Source: Micromonospora sediminimaris (GTDB lineage Bacteria > Actinomycetota > Actinomycetes > Mycobacteriales > Micromonosporaceae). Taken from it: a stretch of DNA of 64,000 bases. The position numbers were made by a program, and so were the translations under genes. The stretch is from positions 310,001-374,000 of the forward strand of contig FOLJ01000001.1 in the NCBI GenBank assembly GCA_900112325.1, in the 5' to 3' direction. Below, in pieces: positions 7,336 through 15,545 of this stretch. The notes beneath the pieces are model-generated. The model worked only from the letters and a program-made list of their open reading frames with translations, did no database searches and had not been told where the DNA came from. Within the stretch, counting starts at the first letter, position 1. Every line of letters starts with the position of its first letter.

Positions 7336-8230
7336 CTGTGGATCCACACCAGCATGGGGAGTTCCGCGGTGGCGGCCACGCGATGGTGTGTTCCTCGGGA
7401 AGGGTCTCGCTGTAGCGGACCTTGAGCGCTGGATCGAGAGGCGACTCGCCGGTCCGGTCCGCGAACTCACAGAGATCGGCGACAGTTGCCGGCACCACCC
7501 GGATGGCTGGCACACCGCCGTTCGCCAACTCACGCCACCGGCGCTCGGCAGCCTGATAGTGCTCGTCGTCGGTCATGTCGTCTTCTTGCGGCCACCGCCG
7601 TCGTGCCTCGGCCCGCTCCTGGCGTGGAAAGATCAGCATCCGCACCTGTCGTGGCACTCGTCCAGAGGCCACGGCGTCCCGTACCCCATCCGCGTCGACA
7701 AGCCGCTGCCGCTGTGGCGGCGCCGCCGCCGGAACCAACTCATCGGTGGCATCCGGCACCAAGCTCAACTGGCGACGGACCTCCCGACGGCCGCGGATCA
7801 TCACCGAGGACATCTGCATCCAACCATTCGGGCCGCGAAGCGCCTGCAACTCCTCAGCCGACAGGCGGGCCACCGCCCGGTCGTACCAGCGCAACGCACC
7901 ATGCACGTCGCCTCGCTCGGCGAGCAGCTCGGCGACCAAGGTGCAGTGACCGTCATCCACCGCTGCGTCGTGAGCCAGGGCATCCAGCACGACGTACGCC
8001 TCATCGACGTCGCCCTGCTCGAATCGCACCTCAGCGAGCTGCGCCATCGCGGAGCAGCCGTCCCCACCGCCGTCAGTGATCAGCCTGGTCAGCAGGTCGG
8101 CTGCTCGGTCGAACCGCCCCGACCGGCGCCATGCGTCGGCAGCCTCGAGCAGGATCTCACCTCGCTCGTCCGGATACTGCTCCACCTCAGCCTCAAGGGC
8201 CGCAGCCTCGTCTGCCACACTCATCGACAC
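7301..8230 (-). CDS. SEC-C zinc-binding protein with tetratricopeptide-like repeats
   Basis: The 309-residue protein ends in a SEC-C motif, SPCWCGSTAKYKKCCG, where the cysteines bind zinc as in the SecA C-terminus. Residues about 10-150 form helix pairs with the A/L/Y spacing of TPR-like repeats (for example DAWRRSGRFDRAADLL). SEC-C tails commonly bind ribosomes or SecB-like partners, so a role in translation or protein quality control is possible, but the exact job is unknown. It starts at ATG 8230, with a second methionine at codon 3. It is monocistronic. Confidence 0.8.
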   Translation of the reverse strand: MSMSVADEAAALEAEVEQYPDERGEILLEAADAWRRSGRFDRAADLLTRLITDGGGDGCSAMAQLAEVRFEQGDVDEAYVVLDALAHDAAVDDGHCTLVAELLAERGDVHGALRWYDRAVARLSAEELQALRGPNGWMQMSSVMIRGRREVRRQLSLVPDATDELVPAAAPPQRQRLVDADGVRDAVASGRVPRQVRMLIFPRQERAEARRRWPQEDDMTDDEHYQAAERRWRELANGGVPAIRVVPATVADLCEFADRTGESPLDPALKVRYSETLPEEHTIAWPPPRNSPCWCGSTAKYKKCCGRTV

Positions 8231-8284
8231 GGCACCTACCGTACTGAATGCCTCGACGCCATCGGGCGCGGAGAGCCAGGGGCG

Positions 8285-8572
8285 TCAGGAGCGGTACACA
8301 TCCCTTCGATGATCAATGTCCACAACAGTCACGGTGCGGTTGTCGTCGTCGATGCGGTAGATAATCCGGTAGGTACCTCGCCGGGCGCTGAACCGATCCG
8401 ACAACGGCGGCAACAAACGCTTTCCGACCCGGTAGGGCTCTCGCACCAACGGCCCGGTCATGAACTCGTACGCGGCGACAGCGACGGCCTCCGGCAACCG
8501 TTCGGCGAGCGCTCGACGGACGGTTGGTGTGGTGCGCAGCGTGTGCGTATCTTCCGGCAGCCGAGGGCTCAC
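8285..8572 (-). CDS. RelE/ParE-type toxin
   Basis: The 95-residue protein follows the RelE fold: an N-terminal helix (VRRALAERLPEAVAVAAYEF), then GPLVREPYRVGKRL and the strands RRGTYRIIYRIDDD and TVTVVDIDHRRDVY. The basic residues and final Y-R expected for a ribosome-dependent mRNA interferase are present. It overlaps the antitoxin by four bases and should be co-translated with it. RelE and ParE (gyrase-acting) cannot be separated by eye; RelE is more likely from the HRRDVYR ending. Confidence 0.88.
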   Translation of the reverse strand: MSPRLPEDTHTLRTTPTVRRALAERLPEAVAVAAYEFMTGPLVREPYRVGKRLLPPLSDRFSARRGTYRIIYRIDDDNRTVTVVDIDHRRDVYRS

Positions 8573-8859
8573 GCGGCCGAGGCGCGACGGGCGCGAATGG
8601 TCTCCGCAATCTGGTCGGCGGACACCTCTTCACCTCGGGCCAGTTCGGCGTCGGAGTCGGCCAGCCGCCGCAGGGTGCCCGCATCCCCGAGAACCGCGAC
8701 GGTTTCCTCCAGACGCTCCAAGTCCTCCACCGACACCAGCACGGCCGACGGCCGACCATGCACGGTCACGGTCACCCGTTCATGGTGGTCGTGCACCCGC
8801 CCCACCAGTTCAGAGAGCCGAGTCTTCACTTCCCCCAACGGCAGCGTCGTCATGGTCAT
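8569..8859 (-). CDS. Phd/RelB-type antitoxin
   Basis: From ATG 8859 the product is 96 residues: MTMTTLPLGEVKTRLSELVG, then VTVTVHGRPSAVLVSVEDLE. This is the Phd/YefM fold (LGEVKTRLSELV helix, GRP turn). A later ATG at 8853 is equally possible. The start codons lie inside a palindrome (8853-8870) that is the likely self-operator, and no ribosome site precedes them, so the mRNA is probably leaderless. The C-terminus (QIAETIRARR) would contact the toxin. Confidence 0.87.
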   Translation of the reverse strand: MTMTTLPLGEVKTRLSELVGRVHDHHERVTVTVHGRPSAVLVSVEDLERLEETVAVLGDAGTLRRLADSDAELARGEEVSADQIAETIRARRASAA

Positions 8860-8870
8860 AAGTATGACCA
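8853..8870 (-). promoter_or_regulatory. Palindromic operator of the RelE-type module
   Basis: TGGTCATAAGTATGACCA is an almost perfect palindrome: 8-bp arms around a central AG. It covers both candidate start codons of the antitoxin. Bound antitoxin would therefore block the promoter and start site together. Confidence 0.65.
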
Positions 8871-8966
8871 AAATCTGCTGCGGCGTCCACCGTTCCTCCA
8901 GACACCATGCCGATGGTTCGCATGGTGAACACACGGCGCCACAAAACGGCAGGTCAGAAAGTTGCG

Positions 8967-9040
8967 TGGGGCGGGCGGGACTCGAACCCGCGACCGAGGG
9001 ATTATGAGTCCCCTGCTCTAACCGGCTGAGCTACCGCCCC
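8967..9040 (-). tRNA. tRNA with CAT anticodon (elongator Met, or Ile2)
   Basis: The minus strand folds as a complete 74-base tRNA: acceptor GGGGCGG with CCGCCCC, D-arm TAGCTCAGCCGGTTAGAGC, anticodon loop CTCATAA, T-arm GCGGGTTCGAGTCCCGC, discriminator A. CCA is not encoded. The initiator features (a 1-72 mismatch and three G-C pairs flanking the loop in the standard form) are absent. The CAT anticodon could be methionine or lysidine-modified isoleucine; the sequence around the loop resembles known Ile2 tRNAs somewhat more. It bounds the accessory region. Confidence 0.93.
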
Positions 9041-9103
9041 GGCACCGGGCCGGATCTTATCCCGCCCAGTCGATCACCGGCCAACTAACCTTCCCGACCT
9101 CCC

Positions 9104-9122
9104 TGCGGTCCGCCGGACCGCA
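9104..9122 (-). terminator. Hairpin between the peptidase gene and the tRNA
   Basis: TGCGGTCC (9104-9111) and GGACCGCA (9115-9122) form a perfect 8-bp stem with a 3-base loop. It lies downstream of the gene ending at 9191 and upstream of the tRNA, so it probably separates the two transcripts. No U-run follows, as is usual in actinomycetes. Confidence 0.5.
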
Positions 9123-9190
9123 CGTTCGGACGCTCGATGCGAGCGCCGTGCGGTGCAGGTCGGGAGGGATTCGGCGGCCACGGCCTCTCC

Positions 9191-10888
9191 TCACCGGCGT
9201 CGCCCCCGCGTCAGCAGCACGATGGGCAACGCGAGGATAACAGTGAGCAGCCAGCCGATCACGACCGCACCCCACAGTACGGCGACGTCCTCCTCGGCGG
9301 TGGGACTGATCAGCATGCCGATGGTGAGCAGCAGGGTGAAGCCGCCCACCACCAGCGTGGCCAGGCCACTGAGCACCATCAGCAGGACCTCCCACCCGGC
9401 CCGCTTCGGCCGGGCCAGGTGCTCGCGGGCCTCGCGGAGGGTACGCGGTTGCGGGATGCTCTCCGGATCGCGGGGCGGCATGGTGATCTGCCGGTCGATC
9501 GGCACTCCGCTGTCGATTACCTGCATCGCCGCCGGACGCGTGTCGAACAGGGTCGGCTCGATGTGCAGCACGATCGCGTCATGGCCGATGAGCTGCCGGG
9601 CGCCGTCGGGCCAGGCGAGCATCGCGGCGCAGTCGGCGTAGGTGACGGTGAGGGTGCCGCCGGCACTGAGGTGGCTGACCCCCTCGGTGCCGATGAGCAG
9701 TCGACTGTCGTCGTCGCGGGCGCGGTAGGTGGTGCCCGCGACGGTCGACTCCGACGAGGTGGGCGCGGCGGTGAAGCCGGCCCAGTCGGCGCTGGTCCCG
9801 TTCGGCACCATCAGCAGCGCCGAGGCGTACGCCTCCTGGGCGACCTCGTGCAGGTCGGCGAGGGTGACCGCCTTCAGCTGCGCGAGCTGCTCGTCGATGG
9901 TGCGGTTCGGCTCGCCGGTGAGCAGGTTGAAGGCGTACGCGGGCAGCCGCGTGGCGTCGGCCTCGGCGGTGGCGTACATGTCGATCCGCTTGGCCACCAC
10001 GGCGTCGAGGTCGCTCTGCTCGATCCGGCCCACCCGCAGCTTGGCCAGCACGTCGATGAATCCACCGAGCACGGCGTCCTGCTTCTCGGCCAGCGAGTCG
10101 GCCAGGGCCCGCAGGTGGGCCTGGCCGTCGCCACGCGGTTCGTAGCCGCTGCCGATGGTGTAGGAGAGACCGGCGTCCTGGCGCAGCGCCCGGAACAGTT
10201 CGCGCTCCAGCACCTCGGCGAAGACGTTCGCCGAGGTGCGGCGGCGCACGACCGCGTCGAGCACCACCGCCCGCGAGCCGTGCACGAAGTACGCCGGGGT
10301 GGTCGGCAGCGCCGACGAGGCGGCCGGTACCGGCTGCCGGCTGCCGGCGGGCAGGTCCAGCCGCAGCCCTTCGGGAACCCGGTCACCGGCGATCCAGAGC
10401 ACCGCGTTCTCCCGGGTGAACCAGCATGCGGCCCACTGGCGCAGTTCCTCGGCGGTGAGCCTGCCCAGTCCCCATTCCGGGTAGCTGCTGAGCCCGTGGT
10501 CGCGGGCGCCGTGGCGCCACAGCGGGATGTCGTCGATGGCCGCGCTTCCGCGACTGCTCCACTCGGTGCGCAGGATGTCCTTCTCCACCTCCAACCGCCC
10601 GGTCGGCAGGTCGGTCAGGTTGGCGCAGACGGAGGTGAGGAAGGTCGCGATGTCCGGTGCTGAGCCCTGCATGTGGAAGGTGGTGAAGGTCGGTCCGGTG
10701 GCGCCGTTGAAGTGGTAGTCGGCGGTGCCCAGCGGGGCGAGAACGAGGTGTTCGAGCAGGTGCGTGATGCCGTGGCGGGCCAGCGTCTCGTCGGCGGTGC
10801 CGACCCGGAAGGTCAGCCCGGCGCGCATCGGCCCGCCGGTCGGGGCGAGCAGGGTCGGCACGCCGTCGGTTTCGAGGTGTTGGATCAC
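9191..10888 (-). CDS. Membrane-anchored M16-like (insulinase-family) peptidase
   Basis: The 565-residue protein has the inverted zinc motif HLLEH at residues 43-47 (HxxEH), in the context ARHGITHLLEHLVLAPLG typical of M16 peptidases, followed by acidic candidates in EVEKDILRTEW (about 100-110). A second half-domain runs from about 205 to 400, including LRQDAGLSYTIGSG, which matches the M16 C-terminal R/Y region. Unlike usual M16 enzymes it ends with two membrane helices (about 496-524 and 533-558), so it should be held in the membrane. It overlaps the start region of the TPR-like protein (10885-10888), which suggests a two-gene operon. The substrate is unknown. Confidence 0.75.
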   Translation of the reverse strand: MIQHLETDGVPTLLAPTGGPMRAGLTFRVGTADETLARHGITHLLEHLVLAPLGTADYHFNGATGPTFTTFHMQGSAPDIATFLTSVCANLTDLPTGRLEVEKDILRTEWSSRGSAAIDDIPLWRHGARDHGLSSYPEWGLGRLTAEELRQWAACWFTRENAVLWIAGDRVPEGLRLDLPAGSRQPVPAASSALPTTPAYFVHGSRAVVLDAVVRRRTSANVFAEVLERELFRALRQDAGLSYTIGSGYEPRGDGQAHLRALADSLAEKQDAVLGGFIDVLAKLRVGRIEQSDLDAVVAKRIDMYATAEADATRLPAYAFNLLTGEPNRTIDEQLAQLKAVTLADLHEVAQEAYASALLMVPNGTSADWAGFTAAPTSSESTVAGTTYRARDDDSRLLIGTEGVSHLSAGGTLTVTYADCAAMLAWPDGARQLIGHDAIVLHIEPTLFDTRPAAMQVIDSGVPIDRQITMPPRDPESIPQPRTLREAREHLARPKRAGWEVLLMVLSGLATLVVGGFTLLLTIGMLISPTAEEDVAVLWGAVVIGWLLTVILALPIVLLTRGRRR

Positions 10889-11847
10889 GGCTGGCCGCCC
10901 TTCGCGTACGCCTTGTCGCGGAACCGCTGGAACTGCGCGACCGCGTCGCCGAAGTAGCCGAACATCGACTCGTCGCCGAGGTCACCGAGGGCGGCGAACT
11001 GCTGCGCCGCCGACGTCCACTCCTCCATGAGGCAGAAGGCGAGGGCGAAGGTGCTGCGTACCCGGACCCAGCCCCAGCCGTGCCGGAACTCGCGGTGCCA
11101 GATGGAGCGCTGGGCCGCATCGTGGATCGCGGCGCGCACCTGCTGGCCGCGCAGGAATGCCCGCGCAGCGGACAGGGTGCCGTGGTCGAAGGCCTGCTCC
11201 AGGTGCACCTCGACGATGAGGACCGCGTTCGGCGCGCCGGCCGGTGCGGCGGCGGTGCACTCCCGGGTGAAGTCGTGCGCCTTCTCCCAGGTGCCGCTCC
11301 ACTTCGGGCAGAACTGCTGCAACAGGGAACTCTGGGCCGGCAGGTGGTGCGGGTGCCTGGCGGCGAGGCGGTCGTAGCGGCGGCGGGCCTCGGCCTGGCC
11401 GAGTTGCAGGCCGCGGGCGCTGGTGACCCGCTGGGTCCAGGCTGCCGCGTCCTCCGGGTGGCGGGCGGTGGCCTCGATGAGGATCTGCTCGGCCCGGCGC
11501 AGATGTTCGAAGAACTGGGCGAACTGTTCGCGGCTGACGTCCTGCGCCCGTTGGGCGGTCCGGATCCGCCACCCGGCGCGGATCAGGTGCGCCCCCAGCA
11601 TGGCAGCGGCCACCGGGTCGTCCGGCTGTTCGGCGAGCGCCTTCCGGAGGAACGTCTCGGCGTCCGCCGTGTCGCCGACCTCGCCGACGAGGACCGTCCT
11701 GCCGTGGGCGTCCTGGGCGTCGACGAGGGTGCGCATCGCCGGCCAGTCGCCCGCGGCCAGCGCGTCACGGGCGGCGGCCACCTGGGGGTACGCCGCCGCG
11801 GCGTCGAACACCGGCGGGGCGAGGGGTCGGGGCATGGCGAGGATCAT
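10885..11847 (-). CDS. TPR-like (DUF4034-type) protein
   Basis: The 320-residue protein is almost wholly helical with repeated A/L-rich helix pairs and DDPVAAAMLGAHLIRAGWRI near residue 80. The order of helices and motifs such as RHPEDAAAW and WHREFRHGWGWVR recalls the DUF4034 hypothetical family, from memory. It has no signal peptide or membrane segment and should be cytosolic. It is the first gene of the pair with the M16-like peptidase (4-base ATGA overlap), so it may act as its partner or scaffold. ATG 11847 is used; ATG 11835 is possible. Confidence 0.65.
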   Translation of the reverse strand: MILAMPRPLAPPVFDAAAAYPQVAAARDALAAGDWPAMRTLVDAQDAHGRTVLVGEVGDTADAETFLRKALAEQPDDPVAAAMLGAHLIRAGWRIRTAQRAQDVSREQFAQFFEHLRRAEQILIEATARHPEDAAAWTQRVTSARGLQLGQAEARRRYDRLAARHPHHLPAQSSLLQQFCPKWSGTWEKAHDFTRECTAAAPAGAPNAVLIVEVHLEQAFDHGTLSAARAFLRGQQVRAAIHDAAQRSIWHREFRHGWGWVRVRSTFALAFCLMEEWTSAAQQFAALGDLGDESMFGYFGDAVAQFQRFRDKAYAKGGQP

Positions 11848-11881
11848 AGGTGATCATCATCGGGCCTGGTGACCCCGAATT

Positions 11882-13117
11882 TCAGTGCTGACGCAGGTGC
11901 CGCAGGGTGGCTCCGGCGGTGCGCCATCCGCTGGCGAGTGCCCCTTGGATCGATGGGCTGTCGCGGTGGTCACCGGCGACGAACAGCCCGTTTCCCAGCG
12001 CCACGGGCTTTCGGAGCCGGCCCTGTGGCGGCGGCGCGGCGGGCAGCGCGGCAGGGATGGTGACCGTGGTCAGGTGCTCCCAGCCGGCGGTGGGCCGCCC
12101 GTACAGCCGGGTCAGTTCCAGCCGCACGGCCGACTCGGACGGTACCGACGGGCCGACCACGGAGGTGGCGATCAGGTGCCGGTCGGGTGGCGCGTAGCTG
12201 GGCGCGGCCCGGCTGACCACTACCGTGTTGGCGACCATCTCGCGGCGGTCGCCGTCGACGAGCAGGATCGGCTCGCCCACCGGTGGCTCGGCGGTGGCGT
12301 GGTAATAGGTGGTGTAGCTGTGCATGCGCACCGGCGGCAGGGCCAGCAGCCGGGTGGCGGTGGGCGGGTCGACGGCGACGACGACGGCCCGGCAGCGCAG
12401 CTCACCGGCGCTGGTGCTGACCCGGCCCGGTGCCACCGCGGCGACGGTGGTGTTCACGTCCAGCAGCCCGGCCGGCAGCGCGGCGGCGACGGCCCGGGGC
12501 AACGCCGCCATGCCGTCGGCGGGCAGGCCGACCCGGCCTCGGGCGAACGAGCGCAGCACCATGGCCAGGACGTGGCTGGAGGTTGCCAGTTCCCGGTCGA
12601 GCAGCACACCGGACAGGAACGGGCGCAGCAGATCCTCGATGATGGCGTGGGAGAGGCCCGCGCGACGCAGCGCCGTATCGGCGGTGGTCTCGGGCCTGGC
12701 GAGCAGACGTTCCGCGGGCAGCGTGGCATAGCTCGCGGCGAGGGCGGCGAAGCGCAGCCGGTCGGGCAGCGACCCGACGGAGGCCAGGGCGGTGCCCGGT
12801 CCACCGGCGGGATCGCGTAGCGGATTGACCAGCCGCAGCAGCCGGTCGCCCTTGCGTACGAGAACCCCGGGAACGAAGAAGCCGAGGTCGAGACGGTCCA
12901 CGTCGAGCAGCGCGCCGAGCCGGGGGTATGCCGTGTTGAGGACCTGGAATCCACGATCGAGCAGGAAGCCGTCGACGGTGTCGGTGGCGACCCGGCCACC
13001 GAGCCGGTCGGCGGCCTCCACCAACCGCCAGGACACCCCGGCGCGGTGCAGGCGGCGGGCCGCGGCGAGACCGGCGAGGCCGCCGCCCACGATCACGACG
13101 TCGGTGTCAGCAGGCAC
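11882..13117 (-). CDS. FAD-dependent amine oxidase/protoporphyrinogen oxidase-like protein
   Basis: From GTG 13117 the product has 411 residues. It opens with the dinucleotide-binding motif DVVIVGGGLAGLAAARRLHR, followed by VEAADRLGGRVATD, the second FAD contact of the amine oxidase/HemY superfamily. The C-terminus GLFVAGDHRDSPSIQGALAS is the last FAD-binding element. The length suits a soluble NAD(P)/FAD protein of this superfamily. It is not a canonical HemY and is annotated mostly as an oxidoreductase; a substrate cannot be assigned. The start is the only in-frame one close to the motif. Confidence 0.85.
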   Translation of the reverse strand: MPADTDVVIVGGGLAGLAAARRLHRAGVSWRLVEAADRLGGRVATDTVDGFLLDRGFQVLNTAYPRLGALLDVDRLDLGFFVPGVLVRKGDRLLRLVNPLRDPAGGPGTALASVGSLPDRLRFAALAASYATLPAERLLARPETTADTALRRAGLSHAIIEDLLRPFLSGVLLDRELATSSHVLAMVLRSFARGRVGLPADGMAALPRAVAAALPAGLLDVNTTVAAVAPGRVSTSAGELRCRAVVVAVDPPTATRLLALPPVRMHSYTTYYHATAEPPVGEPILLVDGDRREMVANTVVVSRAAPSYAPPDRHLIATSVVGPSVPSESAVRLELTRLYGRPTAGWEHLTTVTIPAALPAAPPPQGRLRKPVALGNGLFVAGDHRDSPSIQGALASGWRTAGATLRHLRQH

Positions 13118-13364
13118 GGGGTACGCCCTGCGCCGGTCGTGCCAGTGCGAGTTGGCCGCGGGCGGGCCGTGCCGCCACGGCGGGGCGCGCAGCGGCCTCG
13201 GATGGTCGCGGCTCGGCCGAGCCGATCTTCCAGTTTCCGGACATCCCACCCACCGGCTGTCGTCGCAGGATCGACGCGCACCAGCGTAGACGCGTTGGCC
13301 GGGTGCCGCCCGCGGAAGCCCGGCGTCGCGCCGGTCGGCCGGATCTGGGGGGGGGGACGCGAGT

Positions 13365-13394
13365 GACGCCCACCGGATCCGGCCGGTGGGCGTC
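13365..13394 (-). terminator. Strong hairpin after tRNA-Asn
   Basis: GACGCCCACCGG (13365-13376) and CCGGTGGGCGTC (13383-13394) form a perfect 12-bp stem with a 6-base loop, 17 bases past the tRNA 3' end. It should end the tRNA transcript. A run of ten G (13347-13356) sits next to it. The rest of the interval back to 13118 shows no gene. Confidence 0.7.
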
Positions 13395-13410
13395 GTGGTG
13401 AGGAAGGAAG

Positions 13411-13483
13411 CTCCCCCGTTTGGACTCGAACCAAAAACCTGCCGGTTAACAGCCGGCTGCTCTGCCAATTGAGCTACGGGGGA
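13411..13483 (-). tRNA. tRNA-Asn (GTT)
   Basis: The minus strand gives a 73-base tRNA: acceptor TCCCCCG with CGGGGGA, D-arm TAGCTCAATTGGCAGAGCA, anticodon stem GCCGG-CCGGC with loop CTGTTAA (anticodon GTT), and T-arm around GGTTCGAGTCC. Discriminator G; CCA is not encoded. All stems pair normally. Confidence 0.95.
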
Positions 13484-13759
13484 CCGCAACAACGCCCGGA
13501 GCGGATCGCTCCGCACCGCGCGCCGGGCACAAGAGTACAGGACGGCGGGGGGTGTTGGTCCAGGGGGTTCATCGGCCACCACCGAGCGACCCGGGGGCGG
13601 TTTACCGGACAAATCGTCATCCTGGCACAAGGAGGTATGAGCGGAGAGCAGGATGGGTAGTTAGCTGCCGACGACAGGACGCAGGCGCGAATCGGTCAGT
13701 CCCGCCACCCGGGTATCCGGGAGCGGGACGGCGGCGCGTCAGGTACGAAAGGAGCCGCC

Positions 13760-14143
13760 ATGCGCGGAAAGATCATGTTCCTTGGCGGGCTGGCTGCAGG
13801 GTTCGTCCTGGGCGCCCGTGCCGGCCGGGAGAAGTACGAGGAGTTGGTGGTCCGGGGCCGCAAGGTGCTCGACCACCCGACCGTCCAGGAGGCGGCCGGG
13901 GTCGCGCAGGCCCAGGCGAACCGTCTCTACCACGAGGGCAGGGACAAGCTCGGCAACTCCAAGCTGGGCGAGAAGCTGAACGGCAACGGCAAGGCGGGGA
14001 TCACCCCCGCCGACGACACGTTCGCCGGTACGCCGGCCACGGCCGGCACCAAGACGGGTTCCGGCTCGTCGAGTTCCAGCTCGACGTCCGCCACCCCCCG
14101 CAGCAAGCCGTCCGGCTCTGGAGCCAACGGCAGCACCCTCTGA
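13760..14143 (+). CDS. YtxH-like membrane-anchored protein
   Basis: The 127-residue protein starts MRGKIMFLGGLAAGFVLGAR, one short N-terminal glycine-rich membrane segment as in the YtxH family, then AGREKYEELVVRGRKVLDHP and a helical tail. Residues about 90-127 are a low-complexity Ser/Thr/Gly stretch. YtxH proteins are small envelope or stress proteins of poorly known role. GAAAGGAGCC precedes ATG 13760. It is followed directly by an 18-bp terminator hairpin. Confidence 0.75.
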   Translation: MRGKIMFLGGLAAGFVLGARAGREKYEELVVRGRKVLDHPTVQEAAGVAQAQANRLYHEGRDKLGNSKLGEKLNGNGKAGITPADDTFAGTPATAGTKTGSGSSSSSSTSATPRSKPSGSGANGSTL

Positions 14144-14150
14144 GCACCCT

Positions 14151-14192
14151 CGGACGGGCCCGGCCACCGATGTTGGTGGCCGGGCCCGTCCG
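14151..14192 (+). terminator. Intrinsic terminator of the YtxH-like gene
   Basis: The arms at 14151-14168 and 14175-14192 are perfectly complementary over 18 bp, with loop GATGTT. It begins eight bases after the stop codon. Confidence 0.85.
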
Positions 14193-14313
14193 TGTGCCCG
14201 GCCGGCAGCGGGTCACGCCGGGCCGCCGCGGCGACAGGCGTTGACGGGTCCGCTCCCGGCCGGCCACTGGCCTGAAACACCGCCGTGGAACACTCCGCAC
14301 GGAGGTGGTCGAG

Positions 14314-15492
14314 ATGGCCCTGGTCCGGCCGGAGAATCCGCAGCAGGCACGGTTGGTCCGGCTACTGCGGGACGAGGGTCCCCGCTCCCGGGTGGAGCTG
14401 GGTGACCTGCTGGGTCTGTCCCGGACGGCCCTCACCACCGAACTGGACCGGCTCACCGCCCGAGGGCTGGTCGAGACCGCCGGGCCGGCGGCCTCCCGGG
14501 GCGGGCGCCGGTCGTCGTTGCTCCGCCTTTCCGGCGGCGTGCGCTTCGCCAGCGTGGTGGTCGCCACCGACCGGGTCACCGTTGCGATCACTGACGGCGA
14601 GTTGAACGTGCTGGCCGAGACCGACGAGGTGGCGGACGTGCGCGACGGGCCGGAGCCGGTGACCGGCCGGGCCGTCGAGCTGGTCGACAAACTCCGCGCC
14701 GAGCTGGGCGTCACCGAGCTCACCGGGGTCGGTGTCGCCCTTCCCGGGCCGGTCGACGGCGGCACCTCCACCGCACCGGCCGTCCTGCCCCGATGGCAGC
14801 GCTTCCCGGTCCGCGACGCGTTCGCCGCAGAACTGGGCTGCCCGGTGCTGGTCGACAACGATGCGAACGTGCTCGCCCTGGGCGAGCGGCACGCCGGCAT
14901 CGGCCGTACCGTCGAGGATTTCCTCTACCTGAAGCTCGGTACGGCGATCGGCTGCGGGCTGGTGCTCGGCGGGTCGCTCTACCGGGGTGCGACCAGCAGC
15001 GCCGGCGACATCGCGCATCTACCGCTCGGCGAGGAGGGCCCGCCCTGCGCCTGCGGGGAGGCCGGTTGCCTTGAGGCGTACTGCGGGGACGTGGGGTTGG
15101 TCCGGGCGGCGTTGGCGGTCGCCCGGTCGGATCGCTCCCCGGCACTGGCCGCACGGCTGGCCGAGGCGGGCGGGCTCACCGTCGCGGACGTGGCCGCGGC
15201 CGCCACCGCCGGGGACGCGGCCACCCAGTTGCTGGTCCGTGACGCCGCCCGCCGGCTCGGCCGGGTCCTGGTCGGCCTGGTCAGCTTCTTCAACCCCGGC
15301 ATCGTCGTGATCGGTGGGGCACCCGACGGGTTCGGGCACCTCCTGCTCTCCGAGATCCGTGGCGTGGTCTACCGACGCTCGGCGCCACTGGCCACCGGCA
15401 CCATGCCGATCGTCCTGTCGGATCTGGCCGGCCGGGCCGCCGTGGTGGGCGCGGCCCACCTGGCCAGCGAGCACGTCTTCAGCGCCGGCTGA
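14314..15492 (+). CDS. ROK-family transcriptional regulator
   Basis: The 392-residue protein has an N-terminal winged helix (LSRTALTTELDRLTARGLVE, about residues 32-60) joined to a ROK sugar-kinase fold. The fold shows VDNDANVLALGERH and the zinc site CACGEAGCLEAYCG. It should repress genes for a sugar and respond to it or its phosphate. GGAGG at 14301-14305 is eight bases ahead of ATG 14314; a GTG at 14305 overlaps that site and is less likely. It is convergent with the sugar isomerase gene and separated from it by a shared terminator. Its targets are not evident. Confidence 0.85.
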   Translation: MALVRPENPQQARLVRLLRDEGPRSRVELGDLLGLSRTALTTELDRLTARGLVETAGPAASRGGRRSSLLRLSGGVRFASVVVATDRVTVAITDGELNVLAETDEVADVRDGPEPVTGRAVELVDKLRAELGVTELTGVGVALPGPVDGGTSTAPAVLPRWQRFPVRDAFAAELGCPVLVDNDANVLALGERHAGIGRTVEDFLYLKLGTAIGCGLVLGGSLYRGATSSAGDIAHLPLGEEGPPCACGEAGCLEAYCGDVGLVRAALAVARSDRSPALAARLAEAGGLTVADVAAAATAGDAATQLLVRDAARRLGRVLVGLVSFFNPGIVVIGGAPDGFGHLLLSEIRGVVYRRSAPLATGTMPIVLSDLAGRAAVVGAAHLASEHVFSAG

Positions 15493-15499
15493 GCACGCC

Positions 15500-15537
15500 G
15501 ACGCCCGGAAGCCGGCGCGGGCCGGCTCCCGGGCGTC
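15500..15537. terminator. Bidirectional terminator between convergent genes
   Basis: GACGCCCGG-A-AGCCGGC (15500-15516) pairs with GCCGGCT-C-CCGGGCGTC (15521-15537), one mismatch, loop of four bases. It lies between the ROK stop and the isomerase stop and can serve both. Confidence 0.75.
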
Positions 15538-15545
15538 CGTACGGT

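Noticed and set aside
7262..9007. A 581-codon plus-strand frame ending GRAGLEPATEGL
   Set aside because: It is antisense to the SEC-C and RelE-type genes, and its last residues come from reading the tRNA gene, a well-known annotation artefact.
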